64,000 bases of DNA from Bimastos eiseni (GCA_959347315.1 OY365815.1:62001-126000), one strand, 5' to 3'. Positions 37,327-51,745 are shown, counted from the stretch's first letter. Program-made: numbers and translations. Notes: a model not told the origin generated them from the sequence alone.

Positions 37327-37806
37327 CCACCCCAACCATTACCGCCATGCTCACATCCACCAGCACCATTATCATATGCATCATCAGACCTCACCCGCCA
37401 TCTGTGATTCTCCCATCAACGAACTGTGCCCGTGCTCAACAATCACCTCGTGATTCGACGCCTAACCCTGACCCTGACCCTAGGCCCTGGCCAACAAACA
37501 TCCATCATACATTAAGGACGCATATGACTTCATAAACAGAATCAGAGACCCCACAATAAAACCACACTATATCTTAGTCACAGGTGATGTAACAGCATTA
37601 CATACAGATATGAACGTAGATAGAACCATCACTACTGTAAAAGAATTCTTCCGTAAAAATCCAAAAACCAACAGACTAGACGCTGAACTCTTAGAACTCC
37701 TGGAAATAGCAATGAAAACTGATGACTTCTCCTTCTGCAACAAACTCTTCCCACAAATGTTTCGGACAGCTATGAGGGAAGAACCATTGCACGTAACTTA
37801 GCAAAC

Positions 37807-38145
37807 ATGTACCTGGTAGAATTTGACCAAAAAGCAATGGAGGCCTTCCACATTCACCCACTTGACTTTTTCAGGTTTCTTGACGATATCTTCTTCATAT
37901 GGCCCGGTACTGTCGAGGAGCTAAAACAATATGAGGCATTTCTAAATTCTTTAATCACTGACATTACAGTAACCTTAACATACAATGACACTGAAATATT
38001 AACTTCCTTGACACAACGACTTCTAGATACACAGTCCAGGACAGGACTACACTGCAGACGAGAGTTTATTTTAAACAGACAGACACGCACCATTTACTGC
38101 ACAGCTCATCATTCCATCCCAAACACACATTCACTGGCATTCTGA
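37807..38145 (+). pseudogene. PLE RT part 2, M22, recombinant and frameshifted
   Basis: It starts as the M3 type with LDD and TGG. After about 37955 it carries CACTGAC and the 2-nt insertion, so the last part of the 112-codon frame is not PLE protein. Confidence 0.8.
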
Positions 38146-38296
38146 AATCCCAAATTTTAAGATTTAAGAGATTATCTTCATTTAATTTAGAACGGACTTC
38201 GATTACTCATGTAAGACACTATTTGACAGTCCGTTACACAGAGGATATATAGCAAACGACTACTAAGGGAAACTAAGACTAACACATGGACCAGAC

Positions 38297-38896
38297 GTGA
38301 AAAGAGTCCTAAAACTAAGAACACCGATAACAATCTCCTCCCTCCCAGTAGTCATTCCGTACAACCCACTATCTATGCGCATATTTTATGAATGGAAGAA
38401 AATCCTCATGCAAGATAATAATACACTGCAGCATTACCGCATAATACCAGCCCACTCTAGAAATAGGAACCTAAAAGAATTACTAGCTCCATGTAAAAAT
38501 AAGCCTATAAAACCCACGCAAAATACTAACATAGGTTCAAACAAATGTAACACACCTTCATGCACACAATCATGCCCATACATAACAGTCTCCAAAACAT
38601 ACTCAAGCACATACACACGCCGCAAGTACACCATAATCAAGCGACTAGGCTGCCAAGGCACTAACACAATCTGCCTAATAACTTGTAGCGCCTGCAACGA
38701 ACAATACATAGACCACACACAAGGCAAAGTAGTAGAAGGCCTATTAGAACACATCCACAATATAACGAATCAGCATAATAACCCACTAGCAAACCACTTC
38801 AACTCAAACAACCACTCACTAGAAAATGTTACAGTTATGCCAACAGTCACTGTTGCTGCATTAGAAATGGCTCTTTTCAGGCCAACAGTAATATAA
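38297..38896 (+). pseudogene. PLE EN, M22 (EN-D)
   Basis: Same translation as M3. Confidence 0.78.
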
Positions 38897-40645
38897 TAGG
38901 TAGGCCTTCTGTGGGTTATTACGCTTATTTGTTATATTGTGGATGTGTCCTAATAGGCCTTCTATTCGTCCTCATCAAACTCAGCAGCATCGGCACTGCA
39001 TCGTCGTCATCATCATCCTCACCATCACCATCATCATCATCATCATCAGAATCATTATCATCATCATCATCACCACCACCCCAACCATTACCGCCATGAT
39101 CACATCCACCAGCACCAATATCATTAGCATCATCAGACCTCACCCGCCATCTGTGATTCTCCCATCAACGAACTGTGCCCGTGCTCAACAATCACCTCGT
39201 GACTCGACACCTAACCCTGACCCTGACCCTAGGCCCTGGCCAACAAACATCCATCATACATTCAGGACGCCTATGACTTCATATACAGAATCAGAGACAC
39301 TACAATAAAACCAAACTATATCTTAGTCACAGGTGATGTCACAGCATTATATACAGATATGAACGTAGATAGAACCATCACTACTGTAAAAGAATTCTTC
39401 CGTAAAAATCCAAAAACTAACAGACCAGACGCTGAACTCTTAGAACTCCTGGAAATAGCAATGAAAACTGATGACTTCTCCTTCTGCAACAAACTCTTCC
39501 CACAAATGTTTGGGACAGCTATGAGGGAAGAACCTTTGCACGTTACTTAGCAAACATGTACCTGGTAGAATTTGACCAAAAAGCAATGGAGGCCTTCCAC
39601 ATTCACCCACTTGACTTCTTCCGGTTTCTTGACGATATCTCCTTCATATGACCCGGTATTGTCGAGGAGCTAAAACAATATGAGGCATTTCTAAATTCTT
39701 TAATCACTGACATTACAGTAACCTTAACATACAATGACACTGAAATATTAACTTCCTTGACACAACGACTTCTAGATACACAGTCCAGGACAGGACTACA
39801 CTGCAGACGAGAGTTTATTTTAAACAGACAGACACGCACCATTTACTGCACAGCTCATCATTCCATCCCAAACACACATTCACTGGCATTCTGAAATCCC
39901 AAATTTTAAGATTTAAGAGATTATCTTCATTTAATTTAGAACGGACTTCGATTACTCATGTAAGACACTATTTGACAGTCCGTTACACAGAGGATATATA
40001 GCAAACGACTACTAAGGGAAACTAAGACTAACACATGGACCAGACGTGAAAAGAGTCCTAAAACTAAGAACACCGATAACAATCTCCTCCCTCCCAGTAG
40101 TCATTCCGTACAACCCACTATCTATGCGCATATTTTATGAATGGAAGAAAATCCTCATGCAAGATAATAATACACTGCAGCATTACCGCATAATACCAGC
40201 CCACTCTAGAAATAGGAACCTAAAAGAATTACTAGCTCCATGTAAAAATAAGCCTATAAAACCCACGCAAAATACTAACATAGGTTCAAACAAATGTAAC
40301 ACACCTTCATGCACACAATCATGCCCATACATAACAGTCTCCAAAACATACTCAAGCACATACACACGCCGCAAGTACACCATAATCAAGCGACTAGGCT
40401 GCCAAGGCACTAACACAATCTGCCTAATAACTTGTAGCGCCTGCAACGAACAATACATAGACCACACACAAGGCAAAGTAGTAGAAGGCCTATTAGAACA
40501 CATCCACAATATAACGAATCAGCATAATAACCCACTAGCAAACCACTTCAACTCAAACAACCACTCACTAGAAAATGTTACAGTTATGCCAACAGTCACT
40601 GTTGCTGCATTAGAAATGGCTCTTTTCAGGCCAACAGTAATATAA
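38897..40645 (+). repeat. Monomer M23, 1,749 bp
   Basis: Front type A; tract 39002-39080 with unique CACCATCACC and CAGAATC interruptions. RT part 1 is open at 39233-39550. RT part 2 has TGA at 39649-39651 plus the insertion. Confidence 0.93.
40046..40645 (+). pseudogene. PLE EN, M23 (EN-D)
   Basis: Same translation as M3 and M22; two consecutive EN-D units occur here. Confidence 0.78.
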
Positions 40646-42377
40646 TAGGTAGGCCTTCTGTGGGTTATTACGCTTATTTGTTATATTGTGGATGTGTCCT
40701 AATAGGCCTTCTATTCGTCCTCATCAAACTCAGCAGCATCGGCACTGCATCGTCGTCATCATCATCCTCACCATCATCATCATCATCATCATAATCATTA
40801 TCATCATCATCATCACCACCACCCCAACCATTACCGCCATGATCACATCCACCAGCACCAATATCATTAGCATCATCAGACCTCACCCGCCATCTGTGAT
40901 TCTCCCATCAACGAACTGTGCCCGTGCTCAACAATCACCTCGTGACTCGACACCTAACCCTGACCCTGACCATAGGCCCTGGCCAACAAACATCCATCAT
41001 ACATTCAGGACGCCTATGACTTCATATACAGAATCAGAGACACTACAATAAAACCAAACTATATCTTAGTCACAGGTGATGTCACAGCATTATATACAGA
41101 TATGAACGTAGATAGAACCATCACTACTGTAAAAGATTTCTTCCGTAAAAATCCAAAAACTAACAGACCAGACGCTGAACTCTTATAACTCCTGGAAATA
41201 GCAATGAAAACTGATGACTTCTCCTTCTGCAACAAACTCTTCCCACAAATGTTTGGGACAGCTATGAGGGAAGAACCTTTGCGCGTTACTTAGCAAACAT
41301 GTACCTGGTAGAATTTGACCAAAAAGCAATGGAGGCCTTCCACATTCACCCACTTGACTTCTTCCGGTTTCTTGACGATATCTCCTTCATATGACCCGGT
41401 ACTGTCGAGGAGCTAAAACAATATGAGGCATTTCTAAATTCTTTAATCACTGACATTACAGTAACCTTAACATACAATGACACTGAAATATTAACTTCCT
41501 TGACACAACGACTTCTAGATACACAGTCCAGGACAGGACTACACTGCAGACGAGAGTTTATTTTAAACAGACAGACACGCACCATTTACTGCACAGCTCA
41601 TCATTCCATCCCAAACACACATTCACTGGCATTCTGAAATCCCAAATTTTAAGATTTAAGAGATTATCTTCATTTAATTTAGAACGGACTTCGACTACTC
41701 ATGTAAGACACTATTTGACAGTCCGATACACAGAGGATATATAGCAAACGACTACTAAGTGAAACTAAGTAACTCATGGACCAGACGTGAAAAGAGTCCT
41801 AAAACTAAGAACACCGTTAACAATCTCCTCCCTCCCAGTAGTCATTCCGTACAACCCACTATCTATGCGCATATTATATGAATGGAAGAAATTCCTCATG
41901 CAAGATAATAATACACTGCAGCATTACCGCATAATACCAGCCCACTCTAGAAATAGGAACCTAAAAGCTCCACGTAAAAATAAGCCTATAAAACACACGC
42001 AAAATACTAACATAGGTTCAAACAAATGTAACACACCTTCATGCACACAATCATGCCCATACGCAACAGTCTCCAAAACATACTCAACCACATACACACG
42101 CCGCAAGTACACCATAATCAAGCGACTAGGCTGCCAAGGCACTAACACAATCTACCTAATAACTTGTAGCGCCTGCAACGAACAATACATAGACCACACA
42201 CAAGGCAAAGTAGTAGAAGGCCTATGAGAACACATCCACAATATAACGAATCAGCATAATAACCCACTAGCAAACCACTTCAACTCAAACAACCACTCAC
42301 TAGAAAATGTTACAGTTATGCCAACAGTCACTGTTGCTGCATTAGAAATGGCTCTTTTCAGGCCAACAGTAATATAA
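40646..42377 (+). repeat. Monomer M24, 1,732 bp (shortest)
   Basis: Front type A; tract 40751-40823 (73 bp). RT part 1 (from 40976) stops at TAA 41186-41188. RT part 2 has TGA at 41392-41394 plus the insertion. A 2-nt deletion before the linker (AAGTAACTC near 41768) is shared with M27 and M33. Confidence 0.93.
41787..42227 (+). pseudogene. PLE EN, M24 (EN-B, TGA)
   Basis: Leu for Ile at residue 11 (CCGTTAACA). The upstream leader is shifted by the 2-nt deletion. Confidence 0.78.
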
Positions 42378-42503
42378 TAGGTAGGCTTTCTGTGGGTTAT
42401 TACGCTTATTTGTTATATTGTGGATGTGTTCTAATAGGCGTTCTATTCGTCCTCATCAAACTCAGCAGCATCGGCACTGCATCGTCGTCATCATCATCCT
42501 CAC

Positions 42504-42541
<38 letters not shown>

Positions 42542-43024
42542 CCACCACCCCAACCATTACCGCCATGATCACATCCACCAGCACCATTATCATAAGCATC
42601 ATCAGACCTCACCCGCCATCTGTGATTCTCCCACCAACGAACTGTGCCCGTGCTCAACAATCACCTCGTGATTCGACACCTAACCCTGACCCTGACCCTA
42701 GGCCCTGGCCAACAAACATCCATCATACATTCAGGACGCCTATTACTTCATAAACAGAATCAGAGACACCACAATAAAACCACACTATATCTTAGTCACA
42801 GGTGATGTCACAGCATTATATACAGATATGAACGTAGATAGAACCATCACTACTGTAAAAGAATTCTTCCGTAAAAATCCAAAAACCAACAGACTAGACG
42901 CTGAACTCTTAGAACTCCTGGAAATAGCAATGAAAACTGATGACTTCTCCTTCTGCAACAAACTCTTCCCACAAATGTTTCGGACAGCTATGAGGGAAGA
43001 ACCATTGCACGTAACTTAGCAAAC

Positions 43025-43285
43025 ATGTACCTGGTAGAATTTGACCAAAAAGCAATGGAGGCCTTCCACATTCACCCACTTGACTTTTTCAGGTTTCTTG
43101 ACGATATCTTCTTCATATGGCCCGGTACTGTCGAGGAGCTAAAACAATATGAGGCATTTCTAAATTCTTTAATCCCTGACATTACAGTAACCTTAACATA
43201 CAATGACACTGAAATTAACTTCCTTGACACAACGATTTCTAGATACACAGACCAGGACAGGACTACACTGCAGACGAGAGTTTAG
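43025..43285 (+). pseudogene. PLE RT part 2, M25, thumb stop
   Basis: The palm including LDD is intact. Tyr87 is replaced by TAG, which removes the thumb. The same lesion is in M28, M34 and M36. Confidence 0.8.
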
Positions 43286-43512
43286 TTTAAACAGACAGAC
43301 ACGCACCAATTACTGCACAGGTCATCATTCCATCCCAAACACACATTCACTGGCATTCTGAAATCCCAAATTTTAAGATTTAAGAGATTATCTTCATTTA
43401 ATTTAGAACGGACTTCGATTACTCATGTAAGACACTATTTGACAGTCCGTTACACAGAGGATATATAGCAAACGACTACTAAGGGAAACTAAGACTAACA
43501 CATGGACCAGAC

Positions 43513-44112
43513 GTGAGAAGAGTCCTAAAACTAAGAACACCGATAACAATCTCCTCCCTCCCAGTAGTCATTCCGTACAACCCACTATCTATGCGCATAT
43601 TTTATGAATGGAAGAAAATCCTCATGCAAGATAATAATACACTGCAGCATTACCGCATAATACCAGCCCACTCTAGAAATAGGAACCTAAAAGAATTACT
43701 AGCTCCATGTAAAAATAAGCCTATAAAACCCACGCAAAATACTAACATAGGTTCAAACAAATGTAACACACCTTCATGCACACAATCATGCCCATACATA
43801 ACAGTCTCCAAAACATACTCAAGCACATACACACGCCGCAAGTACACCATAATCAAGCGACTAGGCTGCCAAGGCACTAACACAATCTGCCTAATAACTT
43901 GTAGCGCCTGCAACGAACAATACATAGACCACACACAAGGCAAAGTAGTAGAAGGCCTATTAGAACACATCCACAATATAACGAATCAGCATAATAACCC
44001 ACTAGCAAACCACTTCAACTCAAACAACCACTCACTAGAAAATGTTACAGTTATGCCAACAGTCACTGTTGCTGCATTAGAAATGGCTCTTTTCAGGCCA
44101 ACAGTAATATAA
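43513..44112 (+). pseudogene. PLE EN, M25 (EN-D)
   Basis: EN-D with AGA for AAA at the second codon, shared only with M28. Confidence 0.78.
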
Positions 44113-45864
44113 TAGGTAGGCCTTCTGTGGGTTATTACGCTTATTTGTTATATTGTGGATGTGTCCTAATAGGCCTTCTATTCGTCCTCATCAAACTCAG
44201 CAGCATCGGCACTGCATCGTCGTCATCATCATCCTCACCATCATCATCATCATCATCATCATCATCATAATCATTATCATCATCATCATCACCACCACCC
44301 CAACCATTACCGCCATGATCACATCCACCAGCACCAATATCATTAGCATCATCAGACCTCACCCGCCATCTGTGATTCTCCCATCAACGAACTGTGCCCG
44401 TGCTCAACAATCACCTCGTGACTCGACACCTAACCCTGACCCTGACCCTAGGCCCTGGCCAACAAACATCCATCATACATTCAGGACGCCTATGACTTCA
44501 TATACAGAATCAGAGACACTACAATAAAACCACACTATATCTTAGTCACAGGTGATGTCACAGCATTATATACAGATATGAACGTAGATAGAACCATCAC
44601 TACTGTAAAAGAATTCTTCCGTAAAAATCCAAAAACTAACAGACCAGACGCTGAACTCTTAGAACTCCTGGAAATAGCAATGAAAACTGATGACTTCTCC
44701 TTCTGCAACAAACTCTTCCCACAAATGTTTGGGACAGCTATGAGGGAAGAACCTTTGCACGTTACTTAGCAAACATGTACCTGGTAGAATTTGACCAAAA
44801 AGCAATGGAGGCCTTCCACATTCACCCACTTGACTTCTTCCGGTTTCTTGACGATATCTCCTTCATATGACCCGGTATTGTCGAGGAGCTAAAACAATAT
44901 GAGGCATTTCTAAATTCTTTAATCACTGACATTACAGTAACCTTAACATACAATGACACTGAAATATTAACTTCCTTGACACAACGACTTCTAGATACAC
45001 AGTCCAGGACAGGACTACACTGCAGACGAGAGTTTATTTTAAACAGACAGACACGCACCATTTACTGCACAGCTCATCATTCCATCCCAAACACACATTC
45101 ACTGGCATTCTGAAATCCCAAATTTTAAGATTTAAGAGATTATCTTCATTTAATTTAGAACGGACTTCGATTACTCATGTAAGACACTATTTGACAGTCC
45201 GTTACACAGAGGATATATAGCAAACGACTACTAAGGGAAACTAAGACTAACACATGGACCAGACGTGAAAAGAGTCCTAAAACTAAGAACACCGATAACA
45301 ATCTCCTCCCTCCCAGTAGTCATTCCGTACAACCCACTATCTATGCGCATATTTTATGAATGGAAGAAAATCCTCATGCAAGATAATAATACACTGCAGC
45401 ATTACCGCATAATACCAGCCCACTCTAGAAATAGGAACCTAAAAGAATTACTAGCTCCATGTAAAAATAAGCCTATAAAACCCACGCAAAATACTAACAT
45501 AGGTTCAAACAAATGTAACACACCTTCATGCACACAATCATGCCCATACATAACAGTCTCCAAAACATACTCAAGCACATACACACGCCGCAAGTACACC
45601 ATAATCAAGCGACTAGGCTGCCAAGGCACTAACACAATCTGCCTAATAACTTGTAGCGCCTGCAACGAACAATACATAGACCACACACAAGGCAAAGTAG
45701 TAGAAGGCCTATTAGAACACATCCACAATATAACGAATCAGCATAATAACCCACTAGCAAACCACTTCAACTCAAACAACCACTCACTAGAAAATGTTAC
45801 AGTTATGCCAACAGTCACTGTTGCTGCATTAGAAATGGCTCTTTTCAGGCCAACAGTAATATAA
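44113..45864 (+). repeat. Monomer M26, 1,752 bp
   Basis: Front type A; tract 44218-44299. RT part 1 is open at 44452-44769. RT part 2 has TGA at 44868-44870 plus the insertion and shares CCGGTATT with M23. Confidence 0.93.
45265..45864 (+). pseudogene. PLE EN, M26 (EN-D)
   Basis: Same translation as M3. Confidence 0.78.
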
Positions 45865-47602
45865 TAGGTAGGCCTTCTGTGGGTTATTACGCTTATTTGT
45901 TATATTGTGGATGTGTCCTAATAGGCCTTCTATTCGTCCTCATCAAACTCAGCAGCATCGGCACTGCATCGTCGTCATCATCATCCTCACCATCATCATC
46001 ATCATCATCATCATCATAATCATTATCATCATCATCATCACCACCACCCCAACCATTACCGCCATGATCACATCCACCAGCACCAATATCATTAGCATCA
46101 TCAGACCTCACCCGCCATCTGTGATTCTCCCATCAACGAACTGTGCCCGTGCTCAACAATCACCTCGTGACTCGACACCTAACCCTGACCCTGACCATAG
46201 GCCCTGGCCAACAAACATCCATCATACATTCAGGACGCCTATGACTTCATATACAGAATCAGAGACACTACAATAAAACCAAACTATATCTTAGTCACAG
46301 GTGATGTCACAGCATTATATACAGATATGAACGTAGATAGAACCATCACTACTGTAAAAGATTTCTTCCGTAAAAATCCAAAAACTAACAGACCAGACGC
46401 TGAACTCTTATAACTCCTGGAAATAGCAATGAAAACTGATGACTTCTCCTTCTGCAACAAACTCTTCCCACAAATGTTTGGGACAGCTATGAGGGAAGAA
46501 CCTTTGCGCGTTACTTAGCAAACATGTACCTGGTAGAATTTGACCAAAAAGCAATGGAGGCCTTCCACATTCACCCACTTGACTTCTTCCGGTTTCTTGA
46601 CGATATCTCCTTCATATGACCCGGTACTGTCGAGGAGCTAAAACAATATGAGGCATTTCTAAATTCTTTAATCACTGACATTACAGTAACCTTAACATAC
46701 AATGACACTGAAATATTAACTTCCTTGACACAACGACTTCTAGATACACAGTCCAGGACAGGACTACACTGCAGACGAGAGTTTATTTTAAACAGACAGA
46801 CACGCACCATTTACTGCACAGCTCATCATTCCATCCCAAACACACATTCACTGGCATTCTGAAATCCCAAATTTTAAGATTTAAGAGATTATCTTCATTT
46901 AATTTAGAACGGACTTCGACTACTCATGTAAGACACTATTTGACAGTCCGATACACAGAGGATATATAGCAAACGACTACTAAGTGAAACTAAGTAACTC
47001 ATGGACCAGACGTGAAAAGAGTCCTAAAACTAAGAACACCGTTAACAATCTCCTCCCTCCCAGTAGTCATTCCGTACAACCCACTATCTATGCGCATATT
47101 ATATGAATGGAAGAAATTCCTCATGCAAGATAATAATACACTGCAGCATTACCGCATAATACCAGCCCACTCTAGAAATAGGAACCTAAAAGCTCCACGT
47201 AAAAATAAGCCTATAAAACCCACGCAAAATACTAACATAGGTTCAAACAAATGTAACACACCTTCATGCACACAATCATGCCCATACGCAACAGTCTCCA
47301 AAACATACTCAACCACATACACACGCCGCAAGTACACCATAATCAAGCGACTAGGCTGCCAAGGCACTAACACAATCTACCTAATAACTTGTAGCGCCTG
47401 CAACGAACAATACATAGACCACACACAAGGCAAAGTAGTAGAAGGCCTATGAGAACACATCCACAATATAACGAATCAGCATAATAACCCACTAGCAAAC
47501 CACTTCAACTCAAACAACCACTCACTAGAAAATGTTACAGTTATGCCAACAGTCACTGTTGCTGCATTAGAAATGGCTCTTTTCAGGCCAACAGTAATAT
47601 AA
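45865..47602 (+). repeat. Monomer M27, 1,738 bp
   Basis: Front type A; tract 45970-46048. RT part 1 (from 46201) stops at TAA 46411-46413. RT part 2 has TGA at 46617-46619 plus the insertion. It carries the 2-nt linker deletion. Confidence 0.93.
47012..47452 (+). pseudogene. PLE EN, M27 (EN-B, TGA)
   Basis: M24 type with the PTQ marker taken from EN-D (ACCCACGC), a short conversion tract shared with M33 and M35. Confidence 0.78.
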
Positions 47603-48267
47603 TAGGTAGGCTTTCTGTGGGTTATTACGCTTATTTGTTATATTGTGGATGTGTTCTAATAGGCGTTCTATTCGTCCTCATCAAACTCAGCAGCATCGGC
47701 ACTGCATCGTCGTCATCATCATCCTCACCATCATCATCATCATCATCATCATCATAATCATCATCATCATCATCATCATCATCACCACCACCCCAGCCAT
47801 TACCGCCATGATCACATCCACCAGCACCATTATCATATGTATCATCAGACCTCACCCGCCATCTGTGATTCTCCCACCAACGAACTGTGCCCGTGCTCAA
47901 CAATCACCTCGTGATTCGACACCTAACCCTGACCCTGACCCTAGGCCCTGGCCAACAAACATCCATCATACATTAAGGACGCATATGACTTCATAAACAG
48001 AATCAGAGACCCCACAATAAAACCACACTATATCTTAGTCACAGGTGATGTAACAGCATTACATACAGATATGAACGTAGATAGAACCATCACTACTGTA
48101 AAAGAATTCTTCCGTAAAAATCCAAAAACCAACAGACTAGACGCTGAACTCTTAGAACTCCTGGAAATAGCAATGAAAACTGATGACTTCTCCTTCTGCA
48201 ACAAACTCTTCCCACAAATGTTTCGGACAGCTATGAGGGAAGAACCATTGCACGTAACTTAGCAAAC

Positions 48268-48528
48268 ATGTACCTGGTAGAATTTGACCAAAAAGCAATG
48301 GAGGCCTTCCACATTCACCCACTTGACTTTTTCAGGTTTCTTGACGATATCTTCTTCATATGGCCCGGTACTGTCGAGGAGCTAAAACAATATGAGGCAT
48401 TTCTAAATTCTTTAATCCCTGACATTACAGTAACCTTAACATACAATGACACTGAAATTAACTTCCTTGACACAACGATTTCTAGATACACAGACCAGGA
48501 CAGGACTACACTGCAGACGAGAGTTTAG
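48268..48528 (+). pseudogene. PLE RT part 2, M28, thumb stop
   Basis: Same 86-codon frame as M25. Confidence 0.8.
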
Positions 48529-48755
48529 TTTAAACAGACAGACACGCACCAATTACTGCACAGGTCATCATTCCATCCCAAACACACATTCACTGGCATT
48601 CTGAAATCCCAAATTTTAAGATTTAAGAGATTATCTTCATTTAATTTAGAACGGACTTCGATTACTCATGTAAGACACTATTTGACAGTCCGTTACACAG
48701 AGGATATATAGCAAACGACTACTAAGGGAAACTAAGACTAACACATGGACCAGAC

Positions 48756-49355
48756 GTGAGAAGAGTCCTAAAACTAAGAACACCGATAACAATCTCCTCC
48801 CTCCCAGTAGTCATTCCGTACAACCCACTATCTATGCGCATATTTTATGAATGGAAGAAAATCCTCATGCAAGATAATAATACACTGCAGCATTACCGCA
48901 TAATACCAGCCCACTCTAGAAATAGGAACCTAAAAGAATTACTAGCTCCATGTAAAAATAAGCCTATAAAACCCACGCAAAATACTAACATAGGTTCAAA
49001 CAAATGTAACACACCTTCATGCACACAATCATGCCCATACATAACAGTCTCCAAAACATACTCAAGCACATACACACGCCGCAAGTACACCATAATCAAG
49101 CGACTAGGCTGCCAAGGCACTAACACAATCTGCCTAATAACTTGTAGCGCCTGCAACGAACAATACATAGACCACACACAAGGCAAAGTAGTAGAAGGCC
49201 TATTAGAACACATCCACAATATAACGAATCAGCATAATAACCCACTAGCAAACCACTTCAACTCAAACAACCACTCACTAGAAAATGTTACAGTTATGCC
49301 AACAGTCACTGTTGCTGCATTAGAAATGGCTCTTTTCAGGCCAACAGTAATATAA
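48756..49355 (+). pseudogene. PLE EN, M28 (EN-D)
   Basis: Same translation as M25, including the AGA codon. Confidence 0.78.
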
Positions 49356-51098
49356 TAGGTAGGCCTTCTGTGGGTTATTACGCTTATTTGTTATATTGTG
49401 GATGTGTCCTAATAGGCCTTCTATTCGTCCTCATCAAACTCAGCAGCATCGGCACTGCATCGTCGTCATCATCATCCTCACCATCATCATCATCATCATC
49501 ATCATCATCATAATCATTATCATCATCATCATCACCACCACCCCAACCATTACCGCCATGATCACATCCACCAGCACCAATATCATTAGCATCATCAGAC
49601 CTCACCCGCCATCTGTGATTCTCCCATCAACGAACTGTGCCCGTGCTCAACAATCACCTCGTGACTCGACACCTAACCCTGACCCTGACCCTAGGCCCTG
49701 GCCAACAAACATCCATCATACATTCAGGACGCCTATGACTTCATATACAGAATCAGAGACACTACAATAAAACCAAACTATATCTTAGTCACAGGTGATG
49801 TCACAGCATTATATACAGATATGAACGTAGATAGAACCATCACTACTGTAAAAGAATTCTTCCGTAAAAATCCAAAAACTAACAGACCAGACGCTGAACT
49901 CTTAGAACTCCTGGAAATAGCAATGAAAACTGATGACTTCTCCTTCTGCAACAAACTCTTCCCACAAATGTTTGGGACAGCTATGAGGGAAGAACCTTTG
50001 CGCGTTACTTAGCAAACATGTACCTGGTAGAATTTGACCAAAAAGCAATGGAGGCCTTCCACATTCACCCACTTGACTTCTTCCGGTTTCTTGACGATAT
50101 CTCCTTCATATGACCCGGTACTGTCGAGGAGCTAAAACAATATGAGGCATTTCTAAATTCTTTAATCACTGACATTACAGTAACCTTAACATACAATGAC
50201 ACTGAAATATTAACTTCCTTGACACAACGACTTCTAGATACACAGTCCAGGACAGGACTACACTGCAGACGAGAGTTTATTTTAAACAGACAGACACGCA
50301 CCATTTACTGCACAGCTCATCATTCCATCCCAAACACACATTCACTGGCATTCTGAAATCCCAAATTTTAAGATTTAAGAGATTATCTTCATTTAATTTA
50401 GAACGGACTTCGACTACTCATGTAAGACACTATTTGACAGTCCGTTACACAGAGGATATATAGCAAACGACTACTAAGTGAAACTAAGACTAACTCATGG
50501 ACCAGACGTGAAAAGAGTCCTAAAACTAAGAACACCGATAACAATCTCCTCCCTCCCAGTAGTCATTCCGTACAACCCACTATCTATGCGCATATTATAT
50601 GAATGGAAGAAATTCCTCATGCAAGATAATAATACACTGCAGCATTACCGCATAATACCAGCCCACTCTAGAAATAGGAACCTAAAAGCTCCACGTAAAA
50701 ATAAGCCTATAAAACACACGCAAAATACTAACATAGGTTCAAACAAATGTAACACACCTTCATGCACACAATCATGCCCATACGCAACAGTCTCCAAAAC
50801 ATACTCAACCACATACACACGCCGCAAGTACACCATAATCAAGCGACTAGGCTGCCAAGGCACTAACACAATCTACCTAATAACTTGTAGCGCCTGCAAC
50901 GAACAATACATAGACCACACACAAGGCAAAGTAGTAGAAGGCCTATGAGAACACATCCACAATATAACGAATCAGCATAATAACCCACTAGCAAACCACT
51001 TCAACTCAAACAACCACTCACTAGAAAATGTTACAGTTATGCCAACAGTCACTGTTGCTGCATTAGAAATGGCTCTTTTCAGGCCAACAGTAATATAA
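49356..51098 (+). repeat. Monomer M29, 1,743 bp
   Basis: Front type A; tract 49461-49542 (82 bp, shared only with M26). RT part 1 is open at 49695-50012. RT part 2 has TGA at 50111-50113 plus the insertion. Confidence 0.93.
50478..50948 (+). pseudogene. PLE EN, M29 (EN-B, TGA)
   Basis: Same translation as M1, M4 and M18. Confidence 0.78.
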
Positions 51099-51224
51099 TA
51101 GGTAGGCTTTCTGTGGGTTATTACGCTTATTTGTTATATTGTGGATGTGTTCTAATAGGCGTTCTATTCGTCCTCATCAAACTCAGCAGCATCGGCACTG
51201 CATCGTCGTCATCATCATCCTCAC

Positions 51225-51262
<38 letters not shown>

Positions 51263-51745
51263 CCACCACCCCAACCATTACCGCCATGATCACATCCACC
51301 AGCACCATTATCATAAGCATCATCAGACCTCACCCGCCATCTGTGATTCTCCCACCAACGAACTGTGCCCGTGCTCAACAATCACCTCGTGATTCGACAC
51401 CTAACCCTGACCCTGACCCTAGGCCCTGGCCAACAAACATCCATCATACATTCAGGACGCCTATTACTTCATAAACAGAATCAGAGACACCACAATAAAA
51501 CCACACTATATCTTAGTCACAGGTGATGTCACAGCATTATATACAGATATGAACGTAGATAGAACCATCACTACTGTAAAAGAATTCTTCCGTAAAAATC
51601 CAAAAACTAACAGACTAGACGCTGAACTCTTAGAACTCCTGGAAATAGCAATGAAAACTGATGACTTCTCCTTCTGCAACAAACTCTTCCCACAAATGTT
51701 TCGGACAGCTATGAGGGAAGAACCATTGCACGTAACTTAGCAAAC

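Larger units (their letters stand above)
37139..38896 (+). repeat. Monomer M22, 1,758 bp (longest)
   Basis: Front type B with ATGGGCAC; tract 37244-37331. RT part 1 is open at 37484-37801. RT part 2 (37807-38145) starts as the open type with TGG, then takes on the insertion type between 37902 and 37955. This is a clear recombinant. Confidence 0.93.
42378..44112 (+). repeat. Monomer M25, 1,735 bp
   Basis: Front type B; tract 42483-42549. RT part 1 is open at 42702-43019. RT part 2 (43025-43285) is open through motif C but stops at TAG 43283-43285 in the thumb (TAT in open copies). Confidence 0.93.
38897..49355 (+). repeat. Three-monomer higher-order repeat, 5.22-5.24 kb, M23-M25 and M26-M28
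   Basis: M23, M24 and M25 correspond in order to M26, M27 and M28. Offsets step between 5,216, 5,219, 5,225 and 5,243 bp, and each step is explained by a change of whole trinucleotides in the CAT/TCA tracts. Shared private markers are the TAA in RT part 1 and a 2-nt linker deletion (M24, M27), and the TAG in the thumb with an AGA codon after the linker GTG (M25, M28). Confidence 0.85.
47603..49355 (+). repeat. Monomer M28, 1,753 bp
   Basis: Front type B; tract 47708-47792, 18 bp longer than its partner M25. RT part 1 is open at 47945-48262. RT part 2 (48268-48528) ends at the thumb TAG. Confidence 0.93.
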
